Source of the DNA: Pseudoalteromonas phenolica
GTDB lineage: Bacteria > Pseudomonadota > Gammaproteobacteria > Enterobacterales > Alteromonadaceae
Reading direction: 5' to 3'
DNA length: 64,000 bases
Assembly (NCBI RefSeq): GCF_005886345.1
Contig: NZ_PNEC01000001.1
Span: 121,884-185,883 of the forward strand
The position numbers were made by a program, and so were the translations under genes. Below are positions 1-9,481 of the stretch, one piece after another. Positions within the stretch are counted from its first letter, which is position 1. Each line of letters begins with the position of its first letter. The notes under the pieces are model-generated. The model was not told where the DNA came from and made no database searches. It was given only the letters and a program-made list of their open reading frames with translations.

Positions 1-1653
1 GATCTCAGTACCCTGCTCAATACGTGCCTTTTTCTGGTTCGCCGTTGTAATACTTGGTGTTGCGATTATCTCACCTTTGTTTTCCTGCTCTAATGCAGAA
101 AGCTCAAGGTCAATCAACGTACCATCAGCTAATTTAGCAAGATGAACACCAATGCTACCCGCAGGGTTTGTAACAGGAAGGTTTACATTCAGACGATCGG
201 TAAAAGCTGGAATAACCCCATTCGATAATTGATCAGCACTAGAGAGTTTGCCAGAAATAGCATCTGTACCTTGTTGATCACTAAAGCCCCAGCGAATACC
301 CAAGTCATCAGATACGTTGTCACTTACCGTTACCATTCGGGATTCAATACGAACTTGTTTAACAGGAACATCTAAGGTCTCAACCATACGGCGAACATTT
401 TCGATACTTTTAGCCGTATCTTTGATGATTAACGTATTGGTTCTAACATCTACTGAGACATTACCGCGGTTACTGATAATGCTGTTAATTTCAGTTTTTA
501 GTAAATCAGCAAACTCTTCCGCTTTGGCGTAATTCAACTGCAAATATTCATTATAAAGCGGCTCAAGCTCTTCAACTTGGCGCATAGCTTGTAGCTCTTT
601 CGCTTCTCTTGCGGCTAACTCCTCAGCAGGCGCAACCATCAGAATTGATCCTTCAGTGCGCTTATCTAAACCTTTAACTCTTAATACGACATCAAGCGCT
701 TGATCCCAAGGTGTTCCCTCTAAGCGCAGTGTAATATTACCTGACACAGAGTCGCTAGTGACTAGATTAAAGTTGTTTGTATCAGCGATGATTTGTAGCA
801 CAGAACGAATTGGAATATCTTGGAAATTTAAGGTGATAGGTTCCCCTTGATACACTTTCTCTTCACCAAACTTTTTCGTTTTACTGTCTTTTTCCACTGT
901 TAACGTGAAAATATTATCAAGTTGCTCATATTTAAATGAAAAAGCACTATTTGGCTCTATGACTAAACGGCTTTTATTCCATTCAGAGAAAGTTTCAATT
1001 TTGCTAACTATAGTGCCAAAATCAACAACATCTAGTTCATACAATAAGTCATCTAAGATATCAATATGATGAAAATCCGCGACGATTTTGCCACCACGCT
1101 CTTGAACGTCAATCGCTGCTTGAGAGCTTTCAAGGAACACCAATAGCTTCGCTTCGCCTTTTTCACCTCGGCGAAAATCAATTGATTGAATACGATTAAT
1201 AAAGTGTGTTAATTCATCTAGACCAGTTTCATTCGATTCTGCAGCTTCATAGATTGGATTCTCAGATATTTGCAGATATACCAAGTTATTTTTTACTTGG
1301 GTTTTATACAACTTTAACTGGTCAAGTTCGATGCTTACGATAAAACCGCCTTCAACCATACTGCTTTGGATTCGCTGAATACCTGCTTTATTAACATTTA
1401 ATTGTTGTAAGCTCTCTTCGTATTCTGCGCCTGAAAAAAATAACTCTAATCTAGCAGGGTCATTTAATACTGATACTTTTGGTTCGATATTAAGCTGCTC
1501 ATCAAACACCAACTGCAATTCAGTTTCAGAGTTAGAAATAGGGTTGTATCGCACATCGTATAACATGGGCAAAGCATTTACTGCGCCTGATAAAACAAGC
1601 AAAAAGGCAGAGAAAATAGTAGTTTTAAGCAAGTTCGCAACCATGCGAGTCAT
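1..1653 (-). CDS. pilQ: Type IV pilus secretin PilQ (3' part cut by window edge)
   Basis: The reading frame is open from an ATG at 1653 to the window edge, giving the first 551 residues; the C-terminal secretin pore is outside. It begins with a signal peptide (about 1-27, ending LSGAVNA). AMIN-type N-terminal domains follow, then a secretin N domain with the pattern NFQDIPIRSVLQIIADT near residues 280-300, and a second N domain (LNYAKAEEFADLL). PilQ forms the outer-membrane channel through which type IV pili extend. A Shine-Dalgarno-like AAAGGT precedes the ATG; a second ATG four codons in is possible. It is the last gene of pilMNOPQ, 18 bases after pilP, and is probably co-transcribed with it. 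Confidence 0.95.
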   Translation of the reverse strand, partial: MTRMVANLLKTTIFSAFLLVLSGAVNALPMLYDVRYNPISNSETELQLVFDEQLNIEPKVSVLNDPARLELFFSGAEYEESLQQLNVNKAGIQRIQSSMVEGGFIVSIELDQLKLYKTQVKNNLVYLQISENPIYEAAESNETGLDELTHFINRIQSIDFRRGEKGEAKLLVFLESSQAAIDVQERGGKIVADFHHIDILDDLLYELDVVDFGTIVSKIETFSEWNKSRLVIEPNSAFSFKYEQLDNIFTLTVEKDSKTKKFGEEKVYQGEPITLNFQDIPIRSVLQIIADTNNFNLVTSDSVSGNITLRLEGTPWDQALDVVLRVKGLDKRTEGSILMVAPAEELAAREAKELQAMRQVEELEPLYNEYLQLNYAKAEEFADLLKTEINSIISNRGNVSVDVRTNTLIIKDTAKSIENVRRMVETLDVPVKQVRIESRMVTVSDNVSDDLGIRWGFSDQQGTDAISGKLSSADQLSNGVIPAFTDRLNVNLPVTNPAGSIGVHLAKLADGTLIDLELSALEQENKGEIIATPSITTANQKKARIEQGTEI

Positions 1654-1671
1654 AATGTTTTACCTTTATTG

Positions 1672-2214
1672 TTATTCGCTTACTGTAAGTTGAGTTGATT
1701 CTACAATCTCAACTTTAGTTAATCTTTCTTTCCAGCAACCTGTTCCATCCGGGATCAGCTCTAATAATTCCACATGATCATCATAGATGCCAACTACTTC
1801 ACCATGATACAAGCCCATATATTCGCCTTCAGTCACTCTAAATAGGCCTTGATCAGCGGCTCGTATCAATGCCCAAGTTGCCCCCGACAAAGCTATAGTT
1901 CCCTTCATCACTAGATTATCGATTGGGTATTTTTCTAATGGATCTCTTTCTCGGTTTTGATCAGGTTGCAAACAATTTTTAACTTGCACTAATCGACTTT
2001 CTATTACTTCTGGTTTAGGAGCATCGAACGGGCTACGTAACGACCCTGCACTGTAGGGAAAGGACTCAAATGCTTTCATTTGTGGAATAGGCTCAATTTT
2101 CGGTGTTGCACTGGCTTGGACTTGATCGATAAACTCTTTTTGCTGAGCTGTATCATCATTACATGCCACCAAAAAGGTGGCGCTCATCACAAGTAAGGTG
2201 CATTTTAGCTTCAC
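1672..2214 (-). CDS. pilP: Type IV pilus inner-membrane lipoprotein PilP
   Basis: The 180-residue protein has a lipoprotein signal with lipobox LVAC and acceptor Cys18. A proline-rich, probably unstructured linker (about 19-75, including PKIEPIPQMKAF) follows, then a compact beta domain (about 90-175) with the family pattern MKGTIALSGATWALIRA. In characterised systems PilP sits in the periplasm on PilN/PilO and contacts the N domains of the PilQ secretin, linking the inner and outer membrane parts of the pilus machine. Its start overlaps the end of pilO by four bases, suggesting translational coupling. Confidence 0.95.
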   Translation of the reverse strand: MKLKCTLLVMSATFLVACNDDTAQQKEFIDQVQASATPKIEPIPQMKAFESFPYSAGSLRSPFDAPKPEVIESRLVQVKNCLQPDQNRERDPLEKYPIDNLVMKGTIALSGATWALIRAADQGLFRVTEGEYMGLYHGEVVGIYDDHVELLELIPDGTGCWKERLTKVEIVESTQLTVSE

Positions 2215-2816
2215 TTAGCACCTCCTTGCTCATAGCGATAAGTTTTCGCAATAACACTAAACACAAGGTTTCTATCATTCGCCCTTTCAATTCTGAAGTC
2301 ATGAAGGCTAACAATGCGAGGTAGTTGGGCTACTTTACCCACAAACTCACCAAACTCATGATAAGTCCCCACAACTTCTAGATTAATTGGTAATTCAGTA
2401 TAAAACTCTTTCTTTACTTCTGGCATCCAGCCGATTTTTAAAAATGTTAAACCACTCGAGGTACCAACATAAGTTAAGTCGTCTAATAAACCAGGGGTCT
2501 CATTTGAGGTTGGAAGGCGTTGTAATAGTTGAGAAAACTGCGCTTCCATATCTTGCATTTGCTGCTTGTATAAGTCTAGATTGTTCGCCCTTGCATATTT
2601 AAACTTATAAGAATTACGTAATTCTTGCTCTTTACTAACAGCAAAGTCATATTCATCAATAGCTGATGACACTAGCATTGTATAACCAACAAATAGCATT
2701 ATTATGGTTACCAATACAACACACATGGCCTTAACCGGTTTTGGCCATTCGCCAATATTATCTAACTCTATTTCGTTCCAATCTATTTCTTGAAGTGCTT
2801 TGAGATCAAAGTTCAT
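2211..2816 (-). CDS. pilO: Type IV pilus alignment protein PilO
   Basis: The 201-residue protein has a short cytoplasmic N-terminus, one transmembrane helix (about 31-53), a coiled coil (about 60-105) and a ferredoxin-like periplasmic domain. The segment around LPTSNETPGLLDDLTYVG is typical of PilO. PilO pairs with PilN to form the inner-membrane alignment complex that carries PilP and is thought to transmit the state of the motor. It lies two bases after pilN and overlaps pilP by four bases, inside the pilMNOPQ operon. Confidence 0.95.
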   Translation of the reverse strand: MNFDLKALQEIDWNEIELDNIGEWPKPVKAMCVVLVTIIMLFVGYTMLVSSAIDEYDFAVSKEQELRNSYKFKYARANNLDLYKQQMQDMEAQFSQLLQRLPTSNETPGLLDDLTYVGTSSGLTFLKIGWMPEVKKEFYTELPINLEVVGTYHEFGEFVGKVAQLPRIVSLHDFRIERANDRNLVFSVIAKTYRYEQGGAK

Positions 2817-2818
2817 AA

Positions 2819-3397
2819 CTATTCCTTACTTTTCTCTTTCGCATCTTCAAGGTCTTGATAAGATTTTACATAAAAATGCATAGTAAAGTCGCTCAATAAA
2901 CGATTACTTTGCTCACCAGCGATAATGCCTTGAATCGTAGGGTTTTCCAATAAATATGAAGACTCTACCTGGCGCAGCATTTGCGATAACCGGTTATTAG
3001 ACTCACTTCGACCAATCACCTTCACCATCTTACCATCCAGCTCCAAACTGGTTAAATATACACCAGAAGGAACTATTCTAGCTATTTCATCAATCACTTG
3101 TGTGCCTAAGTTACGATTACCTTGTAGCTCTTCGATTAATCTTATTCTACGCTGTAGATTACCTTTTTGAGTGTTTAGATCATTAATTTCTCGAATACGC
3201 GTGTCTAACTTGCGAATTTCAGCCTGCAAATAGTTATTTCTAATTTCCTGACCTGTTCTCAGGCTATCGTAAAAACCGCCAATCAAATACATGATAAACA
3301 ACGACACACCAACAATACTGCCAATTAAAATCAGAAATTTTTGTTGCGAAGCTTGTCTTTGTTGCTCTCGCCAAGGTAGGAGATTTATATGTGGCAT
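2819..3397 (-). CDS. pilN: Type IV pilus assembly protein PilN
   Basis: The 192-residue protein opens with the conserved PilN N-terminal motif (MPHINLLPWRE), which binds a groove on cytoplasmic PilM. A transmembrane helix (about 23-45), a coiled coil (about 50-95) and a small periplasmic domain follow. It pairs with PilO across the inner membrane. The gene overlaps the 3' end of pilM by 13 bases, which fits coupled translation of the directly interacting PilM and PilN. Confidence 0.95.
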   Translation of the reverse strand: MPHINLLPWREQQRQASQQKFLILIGSIVGVSLFIMYLIGGFYDSLRTGQEIRNNYLQAEIRKLDTRIREINDLNTQKGNLQRRIRLIEELQGNRNLGTQVIDEIARIVPSGVYLTSLELDGKMVKVIGRSESNNRLSQMLRQVESSYLLENPTIQGIIAGEQSNRLLSDFTMHFYVKSYQDLEDAKEKSKE

Positions 3398-4464
3398 GTG
3401 CTAAAACTCCTAAGCGCCAGCCCTGTGGCTAAAGTGAATTGTGGTTTGTGTCTTAACAAGACATTTCTATCAACTTTAGGGGCAATTTCCATATCTGAAA
3501 ATGGATCGGCTATGATTGTGTGAATACCAAGCTCATCGACTAGCAATCTATCTAACCCTTCGACTAATGCCGTTCCGCCAGATAAGACTAAGTAATCAAC
3601 ATGATCTTTACCACTGGTCGTCATGAACATTTGCACCGCTCGACGGATCTGTTGCAACAACGCTGTTTGAAACGGCGCGAGTACTTCGAAGGTGTAATTT
3701 GGCGGTAAATCACCGGTTGTTTTTGCTAGCTCAGCTTCATCGAATGTCTTGTTGTAATAAGCAACAATACTATTCGTGTACTGCTCCCCCCCAAACACTT
3801 GATCTCGCGTATAAATTGTTTTTCCAGACTGGATAACACTCATTAATGAAATCACCGCACCAATATCAACAATCGCAACGATTTTATCGAAAGCATCTGA
3901 TGGTAATTGACCATATAAGGTATCAAGAGAACGACTTAAAGCGTAACTTTCAACATCAACGACTTTTGCTTTATAACCTGCTTCTTCTAATGCACTTACT
4001 CTTGCAAGTACACTTTCAGTTCTAGCAGCAGACAACAATACATTTATTTTCGACGGATCGGCGTCATTTACTGAGATCTTTTCAAAATCTAGACTTACTT
4101 CGTCCAGGGGGTAAGGTATCAGGCTATCGGCTTCAATGGCGATTTGAGATTCGAGTTCAGCATCCGTTAATGAAACGTCCATAAAGATAACTTTGGTGAT
4201 AACGGTTTGACCTGATACGGCAACTGCTGCGAAAGGTGAATGTTTTGGAAAGCGCTTTTTTAATTTAGAGATTGCACGACCTACTGCTTCAATATCTTGA
4301 ATTGCGCGCTCAGTGATTGCACCTTTAGGAACTGGTTCAATAGCGACAGCTTCGACGCGGTAACCGCTGTGAGTTTGTGAAAGCAAGACTGCTTTAACAC
4401 AATGCGAACCGATATCAATCCCAACCATTAAGGGGGCGTGTGCTTTGAACAATTTATTTAACAT
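3385..4464 (-). CDS. pilM: Type IV pilus actin-like ATPase PilM
   Basis: The 359-residue soluble protein has an actin/FtsA fold. Visible motifs are the phosphate-1 loop GIDIGSHCVKAVLL (about 15-28), the VDIGAVISLMSV segment (about 198-209) and the adenosine motif LSGGTALVEGLDRLL (about 295-310). PilM binds the N-terminal peptide of PilN on the cytoplasmic face and links the pilus platform to the motor ATPases. It is the first gene of pilMNOPQ and diverges from mrcA across a 131-base intergenic region, a conserved gammaproteobacterial arrangement. Confidence 0.95.
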   Translation of the reverse strand: MLNKLFKAHAPLMVGIDIGSHCVKAVLLSQTHSGYRVEAVAIEPVPKGAITERAIQDIEAVGRAISKLKKRFPKHSPFAAVAVSGQTVITKVIFMDVSLTDAELESQIAIEADSLIPYPLDEVSLDFEKISVNDADPSKINVLLSAARTESVLARVSALEEAGYKAKVVDVESYALSRSLDTLYGQLPSDAFDKIVAIVDIGAVISLMSVIQSGKTIYTRDQVFGGEQYTNSIVAYYNKTFDEAELAKTTGDLPPNYTFEVLAPFQTALLQQIRRAVQMFMTTSGKDHVDYLVLSGGTALVEGLDRLLVDELGIHTIIADPFSDMEIAPKVDRNVLLRHKPQFTLATGLALRSFSTCHI

Positions 4465-4595
4465 ACCCTGTATTTTTATCCTTTATTTATATTTAAACAG
4501 GTTATTATTTTAGAACAAAAAATATTAATCGAATTTTGTTCAAGCTATACTAGCAGCCTCTACCCACAAATGGGAGTCTAACTAGGGAATATTCC

Positions 4596-7046
4596 GTGAC
4601 TTTATTAAAAAGATTTATACAGTTTATCATTGCATGTGGGCTTTTAGGCTTAACCACATTACTAGCACTATATTACTATGTAAAATCTGATATCCCTAGT
4701 GTTGAAGTTTTAAAAGAAGTTCAACTTCAAACACCTATGCAAGTTTTTACCAAAGATGGAAAATTAATCAATCAATTTGGTGAAAAACGACGCATTCCCG
4801 TCAAAATAGATGAAATTCCTCAACCACTACTCAATGCATTTTTAGCGACAGAAGATAATCGCTTTTATGAACATTTTGGTATCGACCCAATAGGCATAGT
4901 ACGTTCAGCAATTGTATTGATCAGCACTGGTCAAAAGAAACAAGGTGCCAGTACCATCACTATGCAGCTGGCTAGAAACTTCTTTTTAACCCGCGAAAAG
5001 GCTTATATTCGTAAGGTAAAAGAAATATTCATTGCGCTTCACATAGAGCAATTACTATCAAAAGATGAAATTTTAGAACTGTATTTAAATAAGATTGAAT
5101 TAGGCCACCGTTCATTTGGCATTGGTGCTGCAGCACAGGTATATTACGGTAAAGAGTTACACGAGCTTACATTAGCGCAAATGGCCATGATCGCAGGCTT
5201 ACCAAAGGCTCCTTCAGCGCTAAACCCTATCAGCAACCCGACTCGTGCTAAATCTCGCAGGAATGTGGTTTTAGGTCGAATGCTGACAGAAAAATACATC
5301 TCACGCAGTGAATATAACGAGGCAACACAAGCCCCTATCACTGCAAAACGCCACGGCGCTGAAATAGAGCTTTATGCACCTTATATTTCTGAAATGGTCC
5401 GTGCGTATATGGTAGAGCGCTACGGCGCTGACAAAGCATACAACACTGGCTTTAGAGTTTATACGAGTGTTGAATCTGAAATTCAACTTGCCGCACAGCA
5501 AGCACTCATTAACAACCTACATGATTACGACATGCGCCACGGTTATCGAGGGCCTGAAGCCGTGTTATGGCAACACGACACAGACCCACCCCCTACCCGA
5601 GCTGAGCTACTTAAAACACTCAATAGCGTTAATGAAATAGCTCCTCTCGTCGCAGGTATTGTCACGCATGTTTATGAACAAAGCGCTGAGGTGCTATTAA
5701 AATCAGGTCAATCTGTGGTCATTGAGTGGGATGGCCTGAACTGGGCACGCGCATACATCAACGAAAAACGACAAGGTAATGCCCCTAAAGCAGCGGCCGA
5801 TGTACTTTCGCCTGGTATGCAGATTTGGTTACGAGAAAATAATGGCTGGCAATTAAGTCAGTATCCACAACCATCGAGTGCCATTGTATCTTTAGATCCA
5901 AAAGATGGCCGGATCAAAGCCTTAGTCGGTGGTTATAGTTTCGCACAAAGCCAATATAACCGTGCAGTGCAAGCGAAACGTCAGGTTGGTTCAAACATTA
6001 AACCTTTTATTTATTCAGCGGCATTAGAAGACGGTTACACGCTTGCTTCAATTATCAATGATGCACCTATCAACCACTGGGATAAAAGCTTAGGGGTTTC
6101 ATGGCGACCTAAAAATAGTCCTGAAGTTTATAGTGGCCCGATTCGAATTCGTCGCGCATTAGCGCAATCAAAAAACGTCGTCTCAGTTAGATTACTAAGA
6201 GGCGTTGGTTTACAGCGCTCTGCCAATCATTTACTTAAATTTGGCTTTGCTGATGAAGACATTAACCGCAGTGAATCTTTAGCATTAGGTAGTGCGGCCA
6301 TTACGCCACTAGAAATGGCTCGTGGTATGAGTACCTTTGCCAATGGCGGTCACCTAATTGAACCTTATTTTATCAGTGAGATAACAGATGCCTATGGTAA
6401 TTCACTGGGTAAAGCTCAGCCATTAATCGCATGTGATGAAGAGCTGCGCCTCGAAAATACCATGCAATGTGCACCACAAATTATCAGTGAACAAAATGCT
6501 TTTCTTGTCTCAAGTGCATTACATAGCGCGATTTGGGGTGGCGGTAGCTGGAAACACAAAACAGGATGGGTTGGTACAGGTTGGCGAGCGCAAACTTTAA
6601 AACGCAGAGACTTATCAGGTAAGACTGGTACCACCAATAACTCAGTGGATACTTGGTTCACGGGCTACAATCGAAATGTATTAACCACAGTTTGGGTGGG
6701 CTTTGACGATGCAAGCAAATCTCTTGGTCGCGCAGCCTACAACAATAATCTAGGTAAAGGCCAAGCAGTTGGTGCTGAAGCAGGCGCAATTACCGCACAG
6801 CCAGCTTGGGTGCGCTTTATGAAAACAGCACTACAAAATGAACCGCTTGCACCGATTGACCCGGCACCTGGCTTAACTTCTGTTAGAGTTGATTTAAAAA
6901 CTGGCTTATTAAGTTCGAAAAACGATCACACTAGCCGTTTCGAATACTTTGAGTCTGACACTGTACCGACTAAATATGTGCAGCAAGATAAGTCAAAAAC
7001 TCCATTCTCTTCTGACTCTTTGCCTGAACAAGATGAGCTATTTTAA
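4596..7046 (+). CDS. mrcA: Penicillin-binding protein 1A (bifunctional transglycosylase/transpeptidase)
   Basis: This 816-residue class A PBP polymerises glycan strands and cross-links peptides at the inner membrane. It has an N-terminal membrane anchor (about 7-28). The GT51 domain carries catalytic Glu86 in EDNRFYEHFG and the QGASTITMQLARN motif. An insert/OB-like region separates it from the transpeptidase domain, which has the nucleophile Ser466 in SNIK, an SKN motif near 526 and KTG at 676-678. The length fits the family (E. coli about 850). It is divergent from pilM and ends in a strong hairpin shared with metL. Confidence 0.97.
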   Translation: MTLLKRFIQFIIACGLLGLTTLLALYYYVKSDIPSVEVLKEVQLQTPMQVFTKDGKLINQFGEKRRIPVKIDEIPQPLLNAFLATEDNRFYEHFGIDPIGIVRSAIVLISTGQKKQGASTITMQLARNFFLTREKAYIRKVKEIFIALHIEQLLSKDEILELYLNKIELGHRSFGIGAAAQVYYGKELHELTLAQMAMIAGLPKAPSALNPISNPTRAKSRRNVVLGRMLTEKYISRSEYNEATQAPITAKRHGAEIELYAPYISEMVRAYMVERYGADKAYNTGFRVYTSVESEIQLAAQQALINNLHDYDMRHGYRGPEAVLWQHDTDPPPTRAELLKTLNSVNEIAPLVAGIVTHVYEQSAEVLLKSGQSVVIEWDGLNWARAYINEKRQGNAPKAAADVLSPGMQIWLRENNGWQLSQYPQPSSAIVSLDPKDGRIKALVGGYSFAQSQYNRAVQAKRQVGSNIKPFIYSAALEDGYTLASIINDAPINHWDKSLGVSWRPKNSPEVYSGPIRIRRALAQSKNVVSVRLLRGVGLQRSANHLLKFGFADEDINRSESLALGSAAITPLEMARGMSTFANGGHLIEPYFISEITDAYGNSLGKAQPLIACDEELRLENTMQCAPQIISEQNAFLVSSALHSAIWGGGSWKHKTGWVGTGWRAQTLKRRDLSGKTGTTNNSVDTWFTGYNRNVLTTVWVGFDDASKSLGRAAYNNNLGKGQAVGAEAGAITAQPAWVRFMKTALQNEPLAPIDPAPGLTSVRVDLKTGLLSSKNDHTSRFEYFESDTVPTKYVQQDKSKTPFSSDSLPEQDELF

Positions 7047-7068
7047 TTAATAAAAAAATCGCCCTAAC

Positions 7069-7103
7069 AAAAAAGCGAAGTGTTAAAGTCACTTCGCTTT
7101 TTT
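7069..7103. terminator. Bidirectional rho-independent terminator between mrcA and metL
   Basis: A 14-base perfect inverted repeat (7069-7082 and 7090-7103, core GCGAAGTG/CACTTCGC) is flanked by A-runs and T-runs. It can therefore terminate the converging mrcA (plus) and metBL (minus) transcripts. Confidence 0.9.
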
Positions 7104-7126
7104 GATTCTAAATTATCAGCTATTCA

Positions 7127-9475
7127 CTACTTAAGATTTTGACATAACCAGAATAAGTCTGAGTGAATACCTGCTGCAGTCACTTCTTTACCTGCGCCAG
7201 GCCCTTGAATAACAAGTGGGTTCGCGTCATACCATAGTGTTTTAACTACAAAGATATTATCGCCTGGTGTTAAATTGGCAATTGCAGAGCCTTTCTCAGC
7301 AAAAGCAATACCCACTTTTGCGTCCACTTTGCCATCTTCAGTAATACTTAATAATCCTGTATAACGCAGCTCACAATTATTGGCTTTCGCCTGTGCAAAC
7401 TTAGTCTCATAAAACGCATCTAGCTCGTCTTTCTTAGCTAGAAAATCTTGCCAGCTACCTGCAGCTAAATGTTCAGGCATTAAAGGCTCAAGACCAATAT
7501 TATCCACATCGAGTGAAAGGCCAAGCTCTCGAGCGAGAATTAACAATTTGCGCTGCATGTCTCGACCAGATAAGTCTTCTCGAGGATCTGGCTCGGTGTA
7601 GCCCATAGCTTGCGCTTCTAGTACTAAATCTGAGAAAGCTTTGCTGCCATCATACTCACTACATAGCCAAGACAAAGTACCCGAAAATACCCCTTCAACT
7701 TGGGTGATTTTATCACCGCTATTTTGCAGATCAGCTAACGCAAAATTAACCGGTAAGCCCGCGCCAACACTGGTGTTATAACGCCATAGTAAATTACGTT
7801 CTTCAAGCTGCTGACGCAAAGATAAATACCAGTCTTGTTTTGCTGTGCCAGCATATTTATTGGCACTGATAAGATGGCAATCACGCTTGACGAACTCTGG
7901 GTATAACAAGCTAAATGACTCACTCGCAGTAATATCGATCACCACTTTATGCTCATAATCTAGCTCTTCAATACGCTCTAGTACTTCAGTTTGTTCGTAT
8001 GCTTGCGCTTCATTTTGCCACTGAGTTTGCCAATTATCTAAATTCAAACCACTGGCAGCAAATAGCATTTGCTGCGAACGTAATAAACCAACGACTTTTA
8101 AATCAAATTGCGCTTGTAAACGAGCAACCTGAGTTTGGCACTGCTCAAGGAAAACCTCACCGACATTACCTAGACCCGCAATGATAACCGCCAGCTCTCG
8201 GCCTTTATTCACTAGTTTGTCATGTAGAATCGCCAAAACATCGCTGTCAATCGCTTGGTCAGTTAAGAACAGTGCATAATCTTCGTCACTGTGCGCAAAC
8301 CTGAGTACCACATCTTGCTCTGCCAACACTGATTTAGCCTGTAGCTCTAATGCAGAGATATCGGCTTTTGGTGCAACCAGCGCAAAACCTTGTAAATGGC
8401 TTTCAACTAAGGTGAGACGCCCTGTAAAATATTGGCTAACTTGATGTGTAAAAGCGCCTGGTAGCAATAAGAACTCTTCACCATTTTGTACAAAGTGATG
8501 AATGCTGTGCTGAATAAGCTGACTCACTTCTCGCACTTCATTTACACCTAAACGATCAACACGCACAAGATCTAAGTTATCAAATGAAGTAATAAAACGT
8601 TTCGCCTTGCTGTAACCCGCTTTAACAATTTCAGTACCTGGTGCTTCAGGGTCAAAACTGCTACGAACCTGCAACTTGATGCTGGTATTTTTCAAAGGAG
8701 ATAAAGTTTTAGCATGCAATACAGGATTACCTAAACGCGCCAACAGATTGGCCTGCTCTCGACACACTTTAGGGTATTTAATTGCATTGCTGACTTTACG
8801 AGGATCAGTACTGAATACACCTTGCGTATCGGTCCAGATTGAGACTGCTTCTGCATCGCTATAATTTGCTAACAATGTTGCACTGTAGTCACTGCCATTA
8901 CGTCCCAACGTCACAGTATTACCTTGGTCATCTGCAGCAATAAAGCCTGTGACCACAAAGATGTGATCTTTATCTAAAGTCGCTAAGCACGCTTGCTTAT
9001 TTTGCTGATGCACCAACTGACCGTTATGTACAGTAAATAACGTTCTGGCATCAATAGCTTGGGCTTGTAAACCGCTTTCTGATAGGTAGTTCGCTAGAAT
9101 GCGCGCAGACCATAATTCACCATGTGCTAATAGCTCAGCTTCATTTAGAGTTTTACTGTTCGCGGCTTGGGTGATAACTTGTAATTCAGTCAACAAAGTA
9201 TCGGCTAGTTGGCGCTGCTTTTCACCCTGGAATAATGCATTAATCAGTTCGATTTGATGGTTCTCAACCTGCAACAAAATATCGTTAAAACTTTGCTGCT
9301 CTTGCTGCTGATAGCTTTGCCATAGTTTAACTAGGGTGTTGGTGGTTTTACCTGCGGCTGACACCACAACACAATCGCCCAACTGACACTGGCCAACCAC
9401 GATTTGTGCGACAGCCTGATAACGCGAAGCCGAGCTTAAGCTCGACCCGCCAAATTTATGTACTACTCTTGTCAT
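7127..9475 (-). CDS. metL: Bifunctional aspartokinase II / homoserine dehydrogenase II
   Basis: The 782-residue fusion catalyses the first step (aspartate phosphorylation) and third step (aspartate semialdehyde reduction to homoserine) of the aspartate pathway. The N-terminal kinase domain has KFGGSS at residues 8-13 and the region around TLGRNGSDYSATLLA near 190-205. A linker regulatory region is followed by a dehydrogenase domain with the dinucleotide-binding GLGNVG (about 433-440) and a catalytic region containing SVGAGLPV. The placement directly after metB (6-base gap) and next to metJ identifies the methionine-regulated isoform, MetL rather than ThrA. Confidence 0.94.
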   Translation of the reverse strand: MTRVVHKFGGSSLSSASRYQAVAQIVVGQCQLGDCVVVSAAGKTTNTLVKLWQSYQQQEQQSFNDILLQVENHQIELINALFQGEKQRQLADTLLTELQVITQAANSKTLNEAELLAHGELWSARILANYLSESGLQAQAIDARTLFTVHNGQLVHQQNKQACLATLDKDHIFVVTGFIAADDQGNTVTLGRNGSDYSATLLANYSDAEAVSIWTDTQGVFSTDPRKVSNAIKYPKVCREQANLLARLGNPVLHAKTLSPLKNTSIKLQVRSSFDPEAPGTEIVKAGYSKAKRFITSFDNLDLVRVDRLGVNEVREVSQLIQHSIHHFVQNGEEFLLLPGAFTHQVSQYFTGRLTLVESHLQGFALVAPKADISALELQAKSVLAEQDVVLRFAHSDEDYALFLTDQAIDSDVLAILHDKLVNKGRELAVIIAGLGNVGEVFLEQCQTQVARLQAQFDLKVVGLLRSQQMLFAASGLNLDNWQTQWQNEAQAYEQTEVLERIEELDYEHKVVIDITASESFSLLYPEFVKRDCHLISANKYAGTAKQDWYLSLRQQLEERNLLWRYNTSVGAGLPVNFALADLQNSGDKITQVEGVFSGTLSWLCSEYDGSKAFSDLVLEAQAMGYTEPDPREDLSGRDMQRKLLILARELGLSLDVDNIGLEPLMPEHLAAGSWQDFLAKKDELDAFYETKFAQAKANNCELRYTGLLSITEDGKVDAKVGIAFAEKGSAIANLTPGDNIFVVKTLWYDANPLVIQGPGAGKEVTAAGIHSDLFWLCQNLK

Positions 9476-9481
9476 TTTCTT